Source: Epiperipatus broadwayi
Lineage: Eukaryota > Onychophora > Udeonychophora > Euonychophora > Peripatidae
Length of the DNA stretch: 64,000 nucleotides
NCBI GenBank assembly: GCA_028023455.1
Contig: JAQFVV010006636.1
Location: 1-64,000, forward strand
Direction: 5' to 3'
A program made the translations under genes and the position numbers. Position 1 is the stretch's first letter. Each line of letters starts with the position of its first letter. Shown one piece after another: positions 48,655 to 60,089 of the stretch. The notes below the pieces were generated by a model. It did not search any database. It was not told the DNA's origin and saw only the letters and a program-made list of their open reading frames with translations.

Positions 48655-48785
48655 CATGCGGCTTTATTGTTGGGAAGTCCATAAGAAATTCGAACGTTAG
48701 ATATGCGAAAAGCGATCCTGGAAGCTCCCGATTCCAAGTCGGACATTCTACCAACTACAGCAAACCGAGTACAGTAGTTGTCATC
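48655..48785 (-). other. tRNA-like relic
   Basis: Minus strand has an A-box-like CTGTAGTTGGTAGAATG, a 5-bp anticodon-like stem (CCGA/TCGG) with loop CTTGGAA, and a B-box-like CGTTCGAATTTC, but with about 31 nt between anticodon arm and T arm and no matching acceptor stem. More likely a tRNA pseudogene or SINE head than a working tRNA. Confidence 0.4.
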
Positions 48786-49014
48786 ATGGAAAAATTTAAT
48801 GTTTACTACTAAATTGCATTATAAAATATATATTGCAGTTTAATACAATCGGAAGTGAGAACCTAAAAGATAACATTTCTGGTTCAAAACTCAATTTTGT
48901 ACTTGAGCATCATATAATTATCTTAGAAAATAAACATTATAGATATAATAAATACCTCCAAACGTCCCCATTCTTTTAAAATTTTTATAAATAAAGATAT
49001 AATAAAAGACAAAT

Positions 49015-49067
49015 GACCCCCAAGATGCATTTCGTGCTGAACCAGTACTCATCAGTTGACTCAGGTC
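49015..49067 (-). ncRNA. Hammerhead ribozyme (group 1), core intact
   Basis: Minus strand: GACC..TCAA, CTGATGA, helix II GTACTG/CAGCAC (one mismatch), GAAA, helix III ATGCAT, cleavage base C, TTGG..GGTC. Helix I closes with GACC/GGTC and CAA/TTG around an internal loop. Confidence 0.8.
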
Positions 49068-49426
49068 TCTATTTCTTATATATATATATCTTTATTATAT
49101 GCAAAGTATTTATCTAGAGTAAATTGTTACATTTCCATTTACCATTGTCAAACTCCCTCCACTCACAACTTTGACGCCATCCACTTCAGATAAATACAAT
49201 AATGATTATTACTAATCATTTTCGAAACTAGAGATTATTTTTAGCACAGATATAAACTTTAAACCTCAGTTAGGGATTAATATATCTGATTTTTTTTTAT
49301 TTACACACACGGAGTTATTCACCTTTCTCTGTCCCGTATGTAATATCTTTATAGATATAATAAACATCACCACACTTCCCCATTCTTTTCAAATTCATAT
49401 AAATAAAGATATAATAAAAGACAAAT

Positions 49427-49479
49427 GACTCCCAAAATGCATTTCGCGCTGAACCAGCACTCATCAGTTGGCCCAGGTC
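49427..49479 (-). ncRNA. Hammerhead ribozyme (group 1), core intact, best copy
   Basis: Minus strand: GACC..CCAA, CTGATGA, helix II GTGCTG/CAGCGC (6 bp, one G-U), GAAA, helix III ATGCAT, cleavage base T, TTGG..AGTC. Every core base fits the consensus. Confidence 0.83.
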
Positions 49480-49584
49480 TTTATCTCTCATATATATCTT
49501 TATTATATGCAAAGTGTTTGTTTATCTAGAGTAAATTGTTACATTTTCATTTACTATTGTCAAACTCCCTCTACTACATAGCAT

Positions 49585-50150
49585 GGATTTATATACTTAA
49601 TATTATATGTAATAATTGTTCAAAGATCAACGGACAAATGTCTCATAAGACCCAAAGTGACAGGTTGAATGTTTTTTTTAAAACCCAGGATTTATTCAAT
49701 TTTGACTTTTAAATTAACACTCTTAGTATTGAGTTAAAACAAGCGGGTCAGAATATTCAATCTCATTATTATTATTATTCCAAATCTTTAAAATAACGTG
49801 TATTGCAATGCTATTTATAAATATCTGCTAATATTTAACCAGAAATTTTTAATTGATTATTAATGTATAAGAACACAAGATTATTGATTTTCGTTTTATA
49901 GATTATAACCTAAATGTCATTTTACTCTTCAATGAGTAAAAGATGTGTTACTATGTATACAGTATCTTTCTTTTTTTCAACTTTGAATGAAAAAAACTTT
50001 GATATATTTTAGATTTTATTATATTATTATCCATTGTTTGCTGCTAGTCTCTTTTGATTTAGACTATTATATTTATTTTCTGTGGTGAGAGGTCTTTGAA
50101 ACAATAATTAATAAAAGTTTATCAGTGCCAATTTAATATGTGCTCACAGC
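49585..50150. other. No recognisable feature
   Basis: AT-rich intron sequence before the LINE. Confidence 0.45.
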
Positions 50151-50224
50151 CATTTCCAATTATAAAAAACACCCAAAACCCATGCTGACACATCCAATCA
50201 GTAAATGACATCGATCAATCTATA

Positions 50225-50600
50225 CGTTGTCGCGATATGACCATTCGTTACAAAATCGCCATTTTCAACACCCCCCCCAAACCCAATTTTTATCGTTATA
50301 AGAAATGAAATCATGCGATTAAAATATTAAAACACAAAATCGCCATTTTCATTTTAAAAAAACAACCAAAAAACCCAATTTTCATAGTTATAAGAAACAA
50401 AATCACGTGATTAAAATACACAAAATTCACCATTTTCATCACAATCCGACCATTCGTTACAAAATCGCCATTTTCATTTTTAAAAAAAAATCAATTTAGG
50501 TTTGCTAGTTTGTCAAGCATTTTTGGTAATAAACAAATTTTTTTTCATAGTTATAAAAAATGTAACCATGTGATTAAAAAAGTAAAATGCAATTTCGCAA
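50225..50600 (+). repeat. Degenerate tandem repeat, likely LINE 5' region
   Basis: ACAAAATCGCCATTTTCA (three times) and ATAAGAAATGAAATCATGCG-like blocks (three times) recur about every 90-130 bp between C and A runs. The position just upstream of ORF1 suggests a 5' UTR repeat. Confidence 0.6.
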
Positions 50601-50651
50601 GTCTTTGAAATTAATTTTAAGCAAAAATTATATTTTCAACCAGTTATACAT

Positions 50652-51317
50652 ATGAAACCATGTGACAAAATGACACACAAACGTCTTAAATTCACATTAT
50701 GTAAATCTACATCAATCTTTAAAAAAATCACCGAGCCTTTGAATGACACAGTTAGCTCATTAAATTTTCAGTCATCAAATCAAACTGAAGCCAGTGCTGG
50801 AGAGAAGATAGCTGATTGTCCAGCTGAACTTTCAGTCTGAATACAGCCTTATTGATTCTAATAAAGAATTTCAACCCTAAAACTTCATTCACTCTCTTCC
50901 CCATCTTCATAAGGGCAAGGACAAAAACAGGAAAATAATTCACATCAGTTGCACTTGTCCTTTTCTGCAAAAATTGTTGTTATAGATGATATCCTTAACC
51001 TTAATCATAATACTCATTTGGGTCATACTTCTGGGGCAAAAAAATTAAAACACCAAAGCACTAGTCTTTCAGAAACACTAATTGATCTAAGCATGACAGA
51101 AACCTCTTTGAAGACTATATCTACAGATCAGTATAACCATAATGATTTTGAAGAAGTATTACAACTGGAAGATTTCAGTTTATCTTCCTCTCTTGTTATT
51201 CTTGACTTAGAAAAGAATATCCTCCATTACAAAAATGACAGGAATTTCAATAGCCAATTCCAAGTTGAAGTGGATTGTCAGGATGCTAGTAATTCAAATA
51301 AATCAGAGAATGATTAA
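50652..51317 (+). pseudogene. LINE ORF1-like frame
   Basis: Two blocks in the same frame (50652-50840 and 50949-51317) separated by stops. The sequence is hydrophilic, Ser/Thr/Asn-rich (SLSETLIDLSMTETSLKTIS) with no zinc knuckle or RRM that I recognise. The stop TAA 51315-51317 overlaps the endonuclease start ATG 51310 (ATGATTAA), an ORF1/ORF2 overlap usual for LINEs. Function is inferred from position only. Confidence 0.5.
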
Positions 51318-51870
51318 TATTGTATCTGTCAATATATGAGGCTTAAATTCTCATGACAAGGCATATGCTTTGTCACATTGATTTCATTCTCATAGACCTG
51401 ATATTTTATGTCTTAGTGAGACTAAATTACATTTGCAGTCGGACTCATGCATAATTAATATGATATATAGTTTTGGATATTTTCACTACTCCTTCTAATC
51501 AGCAAGAATTCACAAATCACATTGTTCAAAATACTATTCATTGACTCTAATTGTCTAATTGCGATCATACAATATCAAAGTTGGTACTTTCATCTGGTAA
51601 ATGCAATTAATTCAACACTGAGAACTATCCCTTTTGAAATGATTATTATTGGAGATTTTAATCATACCTATCAAGTCTTTCAAAAAAATATATTGGTTAC
51701 ATAAATCAGTTTCTGTGCAATGGAAAATTCTTCTTTGATGATGAAGCATTCTCTTTTTCTACAAAATCATCATGTTCACTAATTGATTTACTTTTTTTTT
51801 CACCTTAGAAGCTCATCTGTGGCCCATTACATTCTCTGATCATTATGCTCTGGAGATTAAAATAATGCCA
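51310..51870 (+). pseudogene. LINE endonuclease domain (APE-like), broken
   Basis: Starts MINIVSVNI, a stop where R or W is usual, then GLNSHDKAY, RPDILCLSETKL (catalytic Glu in ETKL), IIIGDFNHTY (GDFN block) and SDHYALEIKI (SDH block with catalytic His). The middle third lies in another frame (51522-51704), so at least two frameshifts. All the motifs of the fold are still readable. Confidence 0.75.
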
Positions 51871-53530
51871 AGAAACATTCTACAACCTATCATTGAGATG
51901 CCAAGGACTATTCACATGCTTACAAAGTTTAATGCCACTATTAAACTGATCTCTGAAGCTTATATTAATTTCTATAGAACAAAAATTTTAACACTCCCTG
52001 TGGTAGAAGCATGGAAGACTTTTACTGAAACACTAACCAAGTTAATAAATTCTTGTACAGCTAAAACTAAAGGTCCAGATATTCTTCTCAATGATCTGGA
52101 ATCCATAGCACGTGATATCAAAAATATTTCATATGAAGCACAAAATATTCCTAACATTTTAAATTTAAAATCCAAATACAAGACTAAACAAAAGGCCATA
52201 GCTGAGTACTTATCAATTAAAAGGGCCAGACAATATCTCCATCACCAACATTGCTGGACTAGGAGGTACCTGAGATGGGCCCTTGGCTCTAGCAGAAGAT
52301 CAAAGGCACCTAGGTCCATTGAGATATAAGTCAACTGCTACACAGGCTCTTCCATTTTTCTAAGAATTCGGGGATATTATGCAAAAAAATTCCAACCACT
52401 TGGCATTTCATTTGTCAGGAAATGTTTTGTTTATGAACATTCTGATCAACACAAAATTACAGAAGCAAGAATCATTTCAAAGATTTCATCATTTCCTGAC
52501 AGAATTCACCCTAGATTACATGGAATACCAAAATTTTTATTACTTCATTTATGCACATTTTTACTCCCCATCATAAAAAATGATAGACTTCTTGGCTAGT
52601 GGCTGCCGAGAAATTAATGAGCTTTGCCCAATAGGCATCATCCCGCTTGTTAAAAAAAACTGAGGGTCAAAAAAATCTTGATAATCTTCGGTCTATTTCT
52701 ATGGTACCATTGCTTGTTAAAATCATTGAAGGTCTTATTAGAGAGGTTATACAAACAAACATTATTGGGAAATTATCAACCTATCAGTTTGCAAAGAAAG
52801 GAAGCTCTACTGCTGATTCTGTCAGTTGATTTCGACTTCTAGTTGATCATGTTCACAGGAAAAGGATGCAGTGGCCAGTTGCAGTTCAACTTCACTTTGC
52901 CAGAGCCTTTGATTGTGTCAGGATCGATGTGCTACTTGGTGTACTGGAGGAACTCCAAGTGCCTCTGGCATATTTTCAAATGATTGAGAACCTTAAGAAA
53001 GATGTGTTTCTTTCACTTGATGATGAAAGAGTTGCTCCCAGCTTTTGGCCTTGTGTATCCATCCCTCAGGGCTCTCGCCACTAAGTGCACTAATCTTTAC
53101 AGTCTACATGAACCCATTGCTGTTGAGCATCGAGTCTTTCCTTCCAGAGATTTATATTCCTTTATTGAGAGAGAACCTATGTCATATTTCCTATATGGAT
53201 GATGTGGTTGTGTTTCTCTCATCTTAAGGATGAGTTCTCTAGACTTGAGGAACTCCTAGACCAGTTTGCATGTAAATTTGTCCTGGCAATTAATGGAGTG
53301 AAGTCGGAAATGTGGTCCATCCTGACAGGAAAGCAAATATCTGGTAGACTAAAAGCTCCTCCACAGAAATTTCTTGGTTTTAGTATTGCTTCTTCTCCAG
53401 CAGCCTTTTCATTAATTTCAAAGATTGAAAACACTGTTAATTCCCTATCTAAAATTTATCTTTCTCTGTTTGGAAAAGTTGCACTCCTCAATTTCTGTGA
53501 TTTACCAAAAATTGTTATTATCTAGCTGGT
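51865..53530 (+). pseudogene. LINE reverse transcriptase, broken
   Basis: Linker 51865-52329 (helical, Lys-rich), then the RT: KKTEGQKNLDNLRSISMVPL (block 1, family NYRPISLL), IIEGLIREVIQ, YQFAKKGSSTADSV, HFARAFDCVR (block A, catalytic Asp normally in SKAFD; here FARAFD keeps a D), VSIPQGS (block B) and SYMDDVVVFLSS (YxDD). Three frames are needed and several stops interrupt. Confidence 0.78.
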
Positions 53531-53853
53531 TTTTCACCAACAATTTGCTTCATCCGCAAGATTGAATCTCTATGCATATAGCTGTGCTGGTGAGGGAAGA
53601 CACCAGCAATAAGTCTTAATATTTTGCAAAACCAAGACATATTAATAGTTTAGGACTGCACTCGATTAAAATTTTTCTGATACAGAGGACTTGCAATGTC
53701 CTTGTTAAATTTTTCAAAGAGAATGCAAACATAGAAAGTCCCATGTCCTTTGAAAGAGTAATCCCCACTGATTACCCACCCCCTCATAAAAGAAATATCC
53801 GGATTCAATAACAATTAACTATTGTCTTTAATAGCATCAAAAGCTCTAGCTCC

Positions 53854-54425
53854 ATGTTTGATAAAAAAATATCATACTGGAGTTCTTATCAATTAGTTCA
53901 CTCTGGTAAATCTAGGACAGAGAATATTCTCCCAGTTGCAATCCCTTGCCTCATAAGGCTGACTATGTTCCTGAAATTTGAACCAAAGTTTGTGGATTTT
54001 TTGGTTAAGGTCAACCTTGGAGCCTTGCCTACTGGGATGCTTCTTTGTAATCAGAGGAGACACAACATTGATACAATATGTACTCTTTGTAGAAGATTTG
54101 TCAAGTCCATTGGACACATACTCTATCAATGTGAATGGTGGACTCGGTTAGAGAATATTGCCCTATAGAGGATTACAGGATACAATTCTTCAAATGTCTA
54201 CCTTACTGATGCATTAAAAAATGGAAATTTTGGCTCTATCTGCCTGGCCACTTTCATAAATTTTATCATATGGAAGATTAGATGTAAGTTATTATTTGAT
54301 AGAGAGTTAACCAGTTCTATTGAAGACATTTTCCTAAAGTTATTATATAAAGCTAAAGAAAGTGATCTAAGAACATGCCTGCCTAGCCCTGCTGAGCAAA
54401 CATGGATTCAATTAAATATTTAGCA
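53854..54425 (+). pseudogene. LINE C-terminal region with zinc motif
   Basis: KVNLGALPTGMLLCNQRRHN then CTLCRRFVKSIGHILYQC: CxxC...HxxxxC, the same type of motif as the minus-strand fragment at 35010-35192. It reads on with stops to the 3' end. Confidence 0.72.
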
Positions 54426-54664
54426 ATGGCCATGCATATTATTTATTCATGACCCTCAAACTTTACACACCATGGGATTTATATGCCAAATTAGATTACC
54501 CCTGATAAGTAACATAACATAAAATTTTACTTTTAATCCTGTATTCATCATCTAATTTAATAACTAATTAGTCTCTAATGTTTCAGACATGATTGTAAAC
54601 ATGAACACTATATTACAATGTATATTTTACTTTTTGTGCAAATAAAGATTATTTTGAGAAAAAA

Positions 54665-55560
54665 TTTTTTTTTTCATTTATTCATTGCATTAAGAGAGAA
54701 GGATTTCATTTTATTAATTAGATACACATAGGCTAATCTCAGGCATACATACACTAACACATTCCTTATAATCTATGAACACTGGATTAACAAGCTATTC
54801 AAGCACTGTTTATAACAATGCCCTACTCCATTTTGCCAGATTACCTTTTTTTGCTTATCTAAAGTTAATCCATTTATTTTCAATAAATTTCACAAATGAT
54901 CTTGACCAGTGAAAACATCTAGATGCATCTGTATATTTACAAAGTCTCATTCAATATGGCTAATAATTTAATTTTAAGTGGTATAATTAATTGTTACTTA
55001 TGTTAATACTTGAATAAACAAATATATGAATAAACAAATATATACAATATATAGAATATGTGAATACTAATTAATTCTGCATAATAATATGTAAATGTAA
55101 CTATCTTAGTACTAATTACACAAATGCACTGCCTTTCTAAATTATTAGTTATTTTCAGTGGAGATTTGTTAGCATTTGCTTTATATGAACCTTTGCTCTT
55201 ATTAAGAGCATTTTTAAAATTGATTATTCTTATAAGAATCAGGAAATATTTATATAAACATGGTGATTTTGTATCTTCAAAATCTAAATCTGCAAATAGA
55301 GGTCAATGCATTGATATAAGTTGTGTTTGGATTCTTTATCAACCCAGTGATTGTGTGGGTGTTTTATTGTATGTTCAGCCTTTACTTAAAATATAAAATA
55401 AAATAAAAACTCATACAACTTTACATCATGTGTCAATTGAATAGTGTAATCAATACACTCCTTCAGTCACTTCATTTCAGGTTGAAAGATATAAGAGAAA
55501 TATTTACGATATAAATTTTTTTTTAAGGATGTTACATTATATACAAATCTGTTCTATAGT
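54665..55560. other. No recognisable feature
   Basis: AT-rich intron. The frame at 55124-55396 is open for 90 codons but has no family motif and no start or splice context. Confidence 0.45.
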
Positions 55561-55566
55561 ACTTAC

Positions 55567-55674
55567 ACCAGCAGAAAGAGCTCTAACAATTGATATAGAA
55601 TTTGATCTTGCAGGTATATCTAATCCAGTTTTCTCAATAATAATCATGGCAACAGGTAAGACAACATGATCAAA
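55567..55674 (-). CDS. Transglutaminase exon 2
   Basis: 108 bp, acceptor TTTAG and donor GTAAGT, phase 0 at both ends. FDHVVLPVAMIIIEKTGLDI then PARSNSISIVRALSAG. It fits the segment between RPWxxGQF and VNxxDDxGVL: family FEDxVLDxCLxLLD...R.xPVxVxRVxSAM. This copy is shorter than the vertebrate exon as I recall it (about 129 bp). Confidence 0.9.
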
Positions 55675-55917
55675 CTAAAATAAAAATGAAATATTAATAT
55701 CAAATGCAAATAACATTGTATATATCTATTAATCAATAAGTTCAAATTTAATATAGAAATGGATGTGTATAAGCATATATGTTGGTTTATAGTGCACTTT
55801 ATTGTAAATATAGATTTATGATAACTGGCTAATGCCCAATGTTAAATAATCATCAAGTCCTTTTACACTCTACCTTTAGATTTTGAAATTTACGTAAAAG
55901 GCAAAACAGCTAGTTTT

Positions 55918-56320
55918 AATAAGTAGCCAATTGCAGTCCAGTAAGCCCTTATTAAAAAACAATGAAGAATAAGGCAACTTCTTCACACCAAAAATTGAGG
56001 TATTGAACAATTTTCTATCATTACGTATCCAGTAGCCAAGAATATTTAAATACCCATTTTCTGACCAGTGACGGATGGTTAGTATTAGTTAAGAGTTAAT
56101 AATATTTAAAAAAAAATCATAATAAGTAGCCAATTGCAGTCCAGTAGGCCCTTATTAAAAAACAATGAAGAAGAAGGCAACTTCTTCACACCAAAAATTG
56201 AGGTAGTGAACAATTTTCTATCATTACGTATCCAGTGGCCAAGAATATTTAAATACCCATTTTCTGACCAGTGACGGATGGTTAGTATTAGTTAAGAGTT
56301 AATAATATAAAAAGAAAATC
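55918..56320. repeat. 203-bp tandem duplication, two copies
   Basis: AATAAGTAGCCAATTGCAGT starts at 55918 and 56121. The copies are about 97% identical, so the duplication is recent. No coding content. Confidence 0.88.
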
Positions 56321-56324
56321 ATAT

Positions 56325-57280
56325 GCACTTTGAATAGAATTTAATTTTGGTCCAGATCCAAAACCCAAATTATAGTTATGGCAGATAAATGCATTACTTT
56401 TTTACCATGAGGTCATTTATACATAAGTATTTTTACTATGATTCTAATCGAAAATGTAATAGTAACTGATTTTAAAACTTATATTTGCATTAGTGTGCTA
56501 AAATTCTCCATTGATTATTAGAAGCGGTATTACTTTAACAATTAAAATACATATTTTACAAATATAGCAGATCGTTTTTCAAAAGTAATTTTTTCAGGAT
56601 GCTTTGTGTCCTGGCTAAGGTGTCAGATTACCTGATTAAAATATCAATTAATTTTACACATATTTTTTTTTTCTAAAATAGTTGTCTTTCAATAAATCTC
56701 AACAGCTTCCATTTATTAATGGTATTTGCTTATTATTATTAAAAGATATATTGTACATCATAGATAATACTAAAAACATGGATTGTAAAGTAGCTGATAT
56801 CAAACAAGATTTAAGTGAATTCTCTTCCTCATCTATCCCACATCTTAATACTACTAATCACAATTCGAAAATTGCTTAAATTATTATATATGTGTGTTCA
56901 TAGAATCAGTGCAAATTACTAGTTGAAAATCAAAATATAAATAACTATCACTTCCCCAACATATATTCTTTCAGTAGCATTGCCCTGTGAAGTAAGATAA
57001 AGTTTGAATTTGGCATGGCCCATTCTTTCAGCAGTACTGCCTTGTAAAATAAGATTGGGTTTGAATTTGCCATGGTCTGTATGCCACAAGTTGTAAAATA
57101 AATTGGGGTCCAGATATTTAAGCTAAGAGGCTGAAATTTAAAGTAGCAGTGATCTTAAATTGATCATAAATAAATATGTTTAATATTATTTATATAAAGA
57201 AAGATTAATACAATAAGCATTTTAAACTTTGAATGTTTATTACTATTATATCTTTTTTAACTTTCTTTGCATCTTTTTTC
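56325..57280. other. Intron sequence with a short repeated block
   Basis: TTCTTTCAG(T/C)AG(C/T)A.TGCC is repeated at about 56967 and 57026, each followed by AAGTTTGAATTTGGCATGG-like text. Otherwise AT-rich without features. The frame at 56682-56879 is probably chance. Confidence 0.5.
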
Positions 57281-57290
57281 ATATATTCAT

Positions 57291-57511
57291 ATATACTAAA
57301 CTCTTCTATGCTCTCCTCATATACATCTTAATGCAACTTATTTATATAATTACTCCTTTATTTTTCTTGTAAAAGAGTAAGGTGAAGGTTAAAAAGAGCT
57401 CTGATGAAGACTGCAAAACAGTTGAAACTGTAAGGAAAATAAAGGAGTAACTATATATAAAAGTTGCATTAAGGTGTATATGAGGATAGCATAGGAGAGT
57501 TTAATATATAT
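57291..57511. repeat. Foldback element with a hammerhead-like loop
   Basis: The left arm (57291-57370: ACTCTTCTATGCTCTCCTC, CTTAATGCAACTT, ACTCCTTTATTTTTC) is repeated inverted at 57432-57511. The 60-nt loop carries a hammerhead core at 57395-57437. Confidence 0.75.
57395..57437 (+). ncRNA. Candidate hammerhead (group 4)
   Basis: AGCT, CTGATGA, A, helix II GACTG/CAGTT, GAAAC, tiny helix III, AAGG. Core consensus and helix II fit and the layout matches 31346-31391, but helix I pairing next to the core is weak. Confidence 0.45.
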
Positions 57512-57529
57512 AAACTTTGAAATTCCTAA

Positions 57530-58695
57530 ATACAATTATATAAAAAATTGAATCAATACATAAAGCTAGCTAAAAAATCAAATATAAAATATCTATCAAT
57601 TCACCCATGCTATTTATTTTAGCAACACTACCTTGTAAACAAAGGTAACTTTGCAGCATATGGACAAAACGTTACCTCTTGTCCATGCCATTAAATTCAG
57701 ACTTTATATCTTAGCTTACAGTGTAGTGCTGCTGAAAGAACTAAGTGCTGGGGGAATAGTAGATATTTTATATGTGCATTTGTGTATATGTGAATGAGTG
57801 AAAAAAATGGATCTATATATTTTCATATTGATGAATCCAATAAGTATCTGGGAGAATTTTTATAATTAATTTAATATGAGATAAAATGACACTGCTGGTA
57901 AATTTGATTATATCAAGGAGATTTTTGTCTCGTTTTGGCTCATAAAATTATGCAAAAAAAACAAAAAACAATAAAAATAATGAATAAAGTTATTGGATAC
58001 TAAGTGATAATTCAATCTCATTTTCTTAACAATTTCCATCTAATTGATATTTTTTGTTTTTAGTGGAATGTGCTAATTTGATTCTGCTAAAATAATAATT
58101 ACTAATGAAGATTGTGAATAATAGTTAAAAAACCCTCTGATTTATCTAAAAATCTAATTCAGACATAAATTACAAGTCCTATGGCTATATTGAAACAGAC
58201 TATTTTCAGTTAAATTTGAAGACATTTAGAAAGATTTGAAATCTGCATTATGCATCACATGTAAAGCAATAATCTCCATGTAATTTGTGTGAATATGGTT
58301 ACATGTCTTAGATGTTCATTGAAGTCTAGATAGCTCTGTTTATGCTTTTTCAACTTTATTTTTTCTAAAAGAGCTTAAATGTTTAAAATTATATAATATT
58401 TATTGATCTGTCATCACTGATTCAAGTTGTAATTCACGATTCTTGAATTCACACATCTATTATACTTTTAACATATCATTTAGTTTTGACTGTACATTGT
58501 AGTCATTGAAAACGCATAGTACTTGAATTTAAAAATTATATAAACTTAACTTAGATTTACTTTAAAAATTAGGATAAGTAATAATTTTTTTCAGCCACTT
58601 TATTAAATAACATTTCAGATTACTTGACTTCATACACTATAGCACATTAAAAAAGTTAGGGATCTTATTTTAAATGTTACTTATGCTTCTAAGAT
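57530..58695. other. Intron sequence, nothing recognised
   Basis: AT-rich. A block at 57600-57740 resembles the short repeat at 56967, in part inverted. Confidence 0.45.
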
Positions 58696-58699
58696 TAAA

Positions 58700-59105
58700 A
58701 ATAAAATCTGGATTATATCCTGTACATGAGGTGTCAGATTGACTTTAGGTCAACATGGGTATGACAAGAATCTTGGCCTCAGGGTGGCCTCTGAGGGTTC
58801 GGTCATCAGATTTTCAATTAGCTGAACGGTTGAAGAGTTGGAGTGTGGAGTGGATTAAAGCCTGTCCATTAATGTATGAAGATTGGCTACATTAATATAT
58901 ATCTCAGCACTTATTGCATGTATGTGTGGAGATGATAACCTGGACCAACTGATGATTGCTGGTGTAGCATGAAATACATATATTGGTGATTATTTATCTT
59001 TTTGACATATATGTGGTTCAAGTGTATCAGTAATATGGGATAAAGTGGTGAATGGTGGGTTGTGTGAAAGTTTGTGCTCATATACCCTATATATTATATG
59101 TGGTT
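58700..59105 (+). repeat. Group-2 hammerhead repeat, single unit
   Basis: Same markers as 35744-36415 (CCTGTACATGAGGTGTCAG, GTCAACATGGGTATGACA, GCTCATATACCCTATATA) without the second partial unit. Ribozyme near 58936. Confidence 0.75.
58936..58991 (+). ncRNA. Hammerhead ribozyme (group 2)
   Basis: CCAA, CTGATGA, helix II TGCT/AGCA with a U-U mismatch, GAAA, AT-rich helix III, TTGG. Nearly the same as the copy at 36195-36250. Confidence 0.65.
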
Positions 59106-59349
59106 ATGATATATTTTTATAAACAAATTATTAAAAAATTGTACAATTATAATAGTAATAAGACCTAAAAAACTATTTAGGCAGTCATTCAAAACTTAAA
59201 ACTATTCTTAGATATTTATTCTATGTAACATTGGATACTTTATTTGAGTAAATTTTGTATAATCTAAAGGTAAATTAAAAGTTTAACATTTAAACAAAAA
59301 GTCTAGAAAGTAAGTAAAATACAGTCTTTTTCATCTTCCTGTTGCTCAA

Positions 59350-59640
59350 TATGATTTGTTGAAGCAGGTGGCATATTATACCAAGTTGTTCTTATGATTT
59401 GGCCTTTTGATAAAGGAAAGGTAGTTAACAATCTCAGCTTCAAGAGTTGTTAAATGTGAGCCTCCCCTACTACTGTTGTTTTTCTGACAGTCATAGGGGA
59501 GATTCGCTCTCAGTTTTTTTTTAATAAATCTCAAAGCTGAGATTGTTAAGAAAGTTGAGATTGTTAACTGCTTTTCCTTTATCAGAAGGCCAAATTATAA
59601 GAATGATCTGCCATGATATTCCACTTGCATTTCAACAAAT
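59350..59640. repeat. Foldback MITE, about 290 bp
   Basis: TTTGTTGAA.., GATTTGGCCTTTTGATAAAG and GTTAACAATCTCA in the left arm return inverted in the right arm, ending at TTTCAACAAAT. The centre has a second small inverted repeat (CTCCCCTAC..CATAGGGGAG). No ORF. Confidence 0.75.
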
Positions 59641-60089
59641 AACACAAAGTGAACCAACCATAGAGGAAATGACAAAATTCCTAACTACCATCAATTTTGG
59701 CCATATATAGAAAGAACGTTCAAGCGGATCTGAAATCGAAACAATAAAATCTCTCCCTTAAAATACTTTTTCATGAATAAGTCCGGACTTTGTCTCAAAA
59801 ACTATATCAAATTAATGAGGACAGGACGTTAATTATTGTTTTACTATATAAAAAGGATAATAGACAGAAATAAATTTAATAGGTTGGCTAATTATTGCTA
59901 GAAACTTAAATATTTTTTCACAATGTATATCTTAAAAACATTACATTATTTTATTTACAAAAATTGACATATATATGTGTGTGTACACACATATATCTAA
60001 GGATAACGATAATCTTCTAACTTAAGGATGACATCACAGAAATGATATACAGTATGTTATTTTAATACTAGAATACAAGTATACTTGTA

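Larger units (their letters stand above)
48945..49580 (-). repeat. Group-1 hammerhead repeat, tandem, 412-bp period
   Basis: CTCATCAG (minus CTGATGAG) at 49048 and 49460 are exactly 412 bp apart, the same period as at 33.6-34.0 kb. It is about 1.5 units, with TTTATCTAGAGTAAATTGTT and GACGCCATCCACTTC in the body. Both ribozymes keep their cores, so the full 412-nt unit could in principle be cut out. Confidence 0.85.
50150..54662 (+). mobile_element. APE-type LINE (non-RTE), full span but degenerate
   Basis: Plus strand order: repetitive 5' region (50225-50600), ORF1 (50652-51317), endonuclease (51310 on), RT, C-terminal zinc motif, then AAATAAAGATT and an oligo-A end at about 54662. The length of about 4.5 kb fits CR1/L2/I-like LINEs; I cannot fix the clade. 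Many frameshifts and stops. It lies in the intron between transglutaminase exons 2 and 3, antisense to the gene. Confidence 0.78.

Noticed and set aside
48655-48785. Functional tRNA gene
   Set aside because: A and B box-like parts exist, but spacing is too long and there is no acceptor stem.
55124-55396. 90-residue open frame as a gene
   Set aside because: No recognisable domain, splice or start context; AT-rich chance frame is likely.
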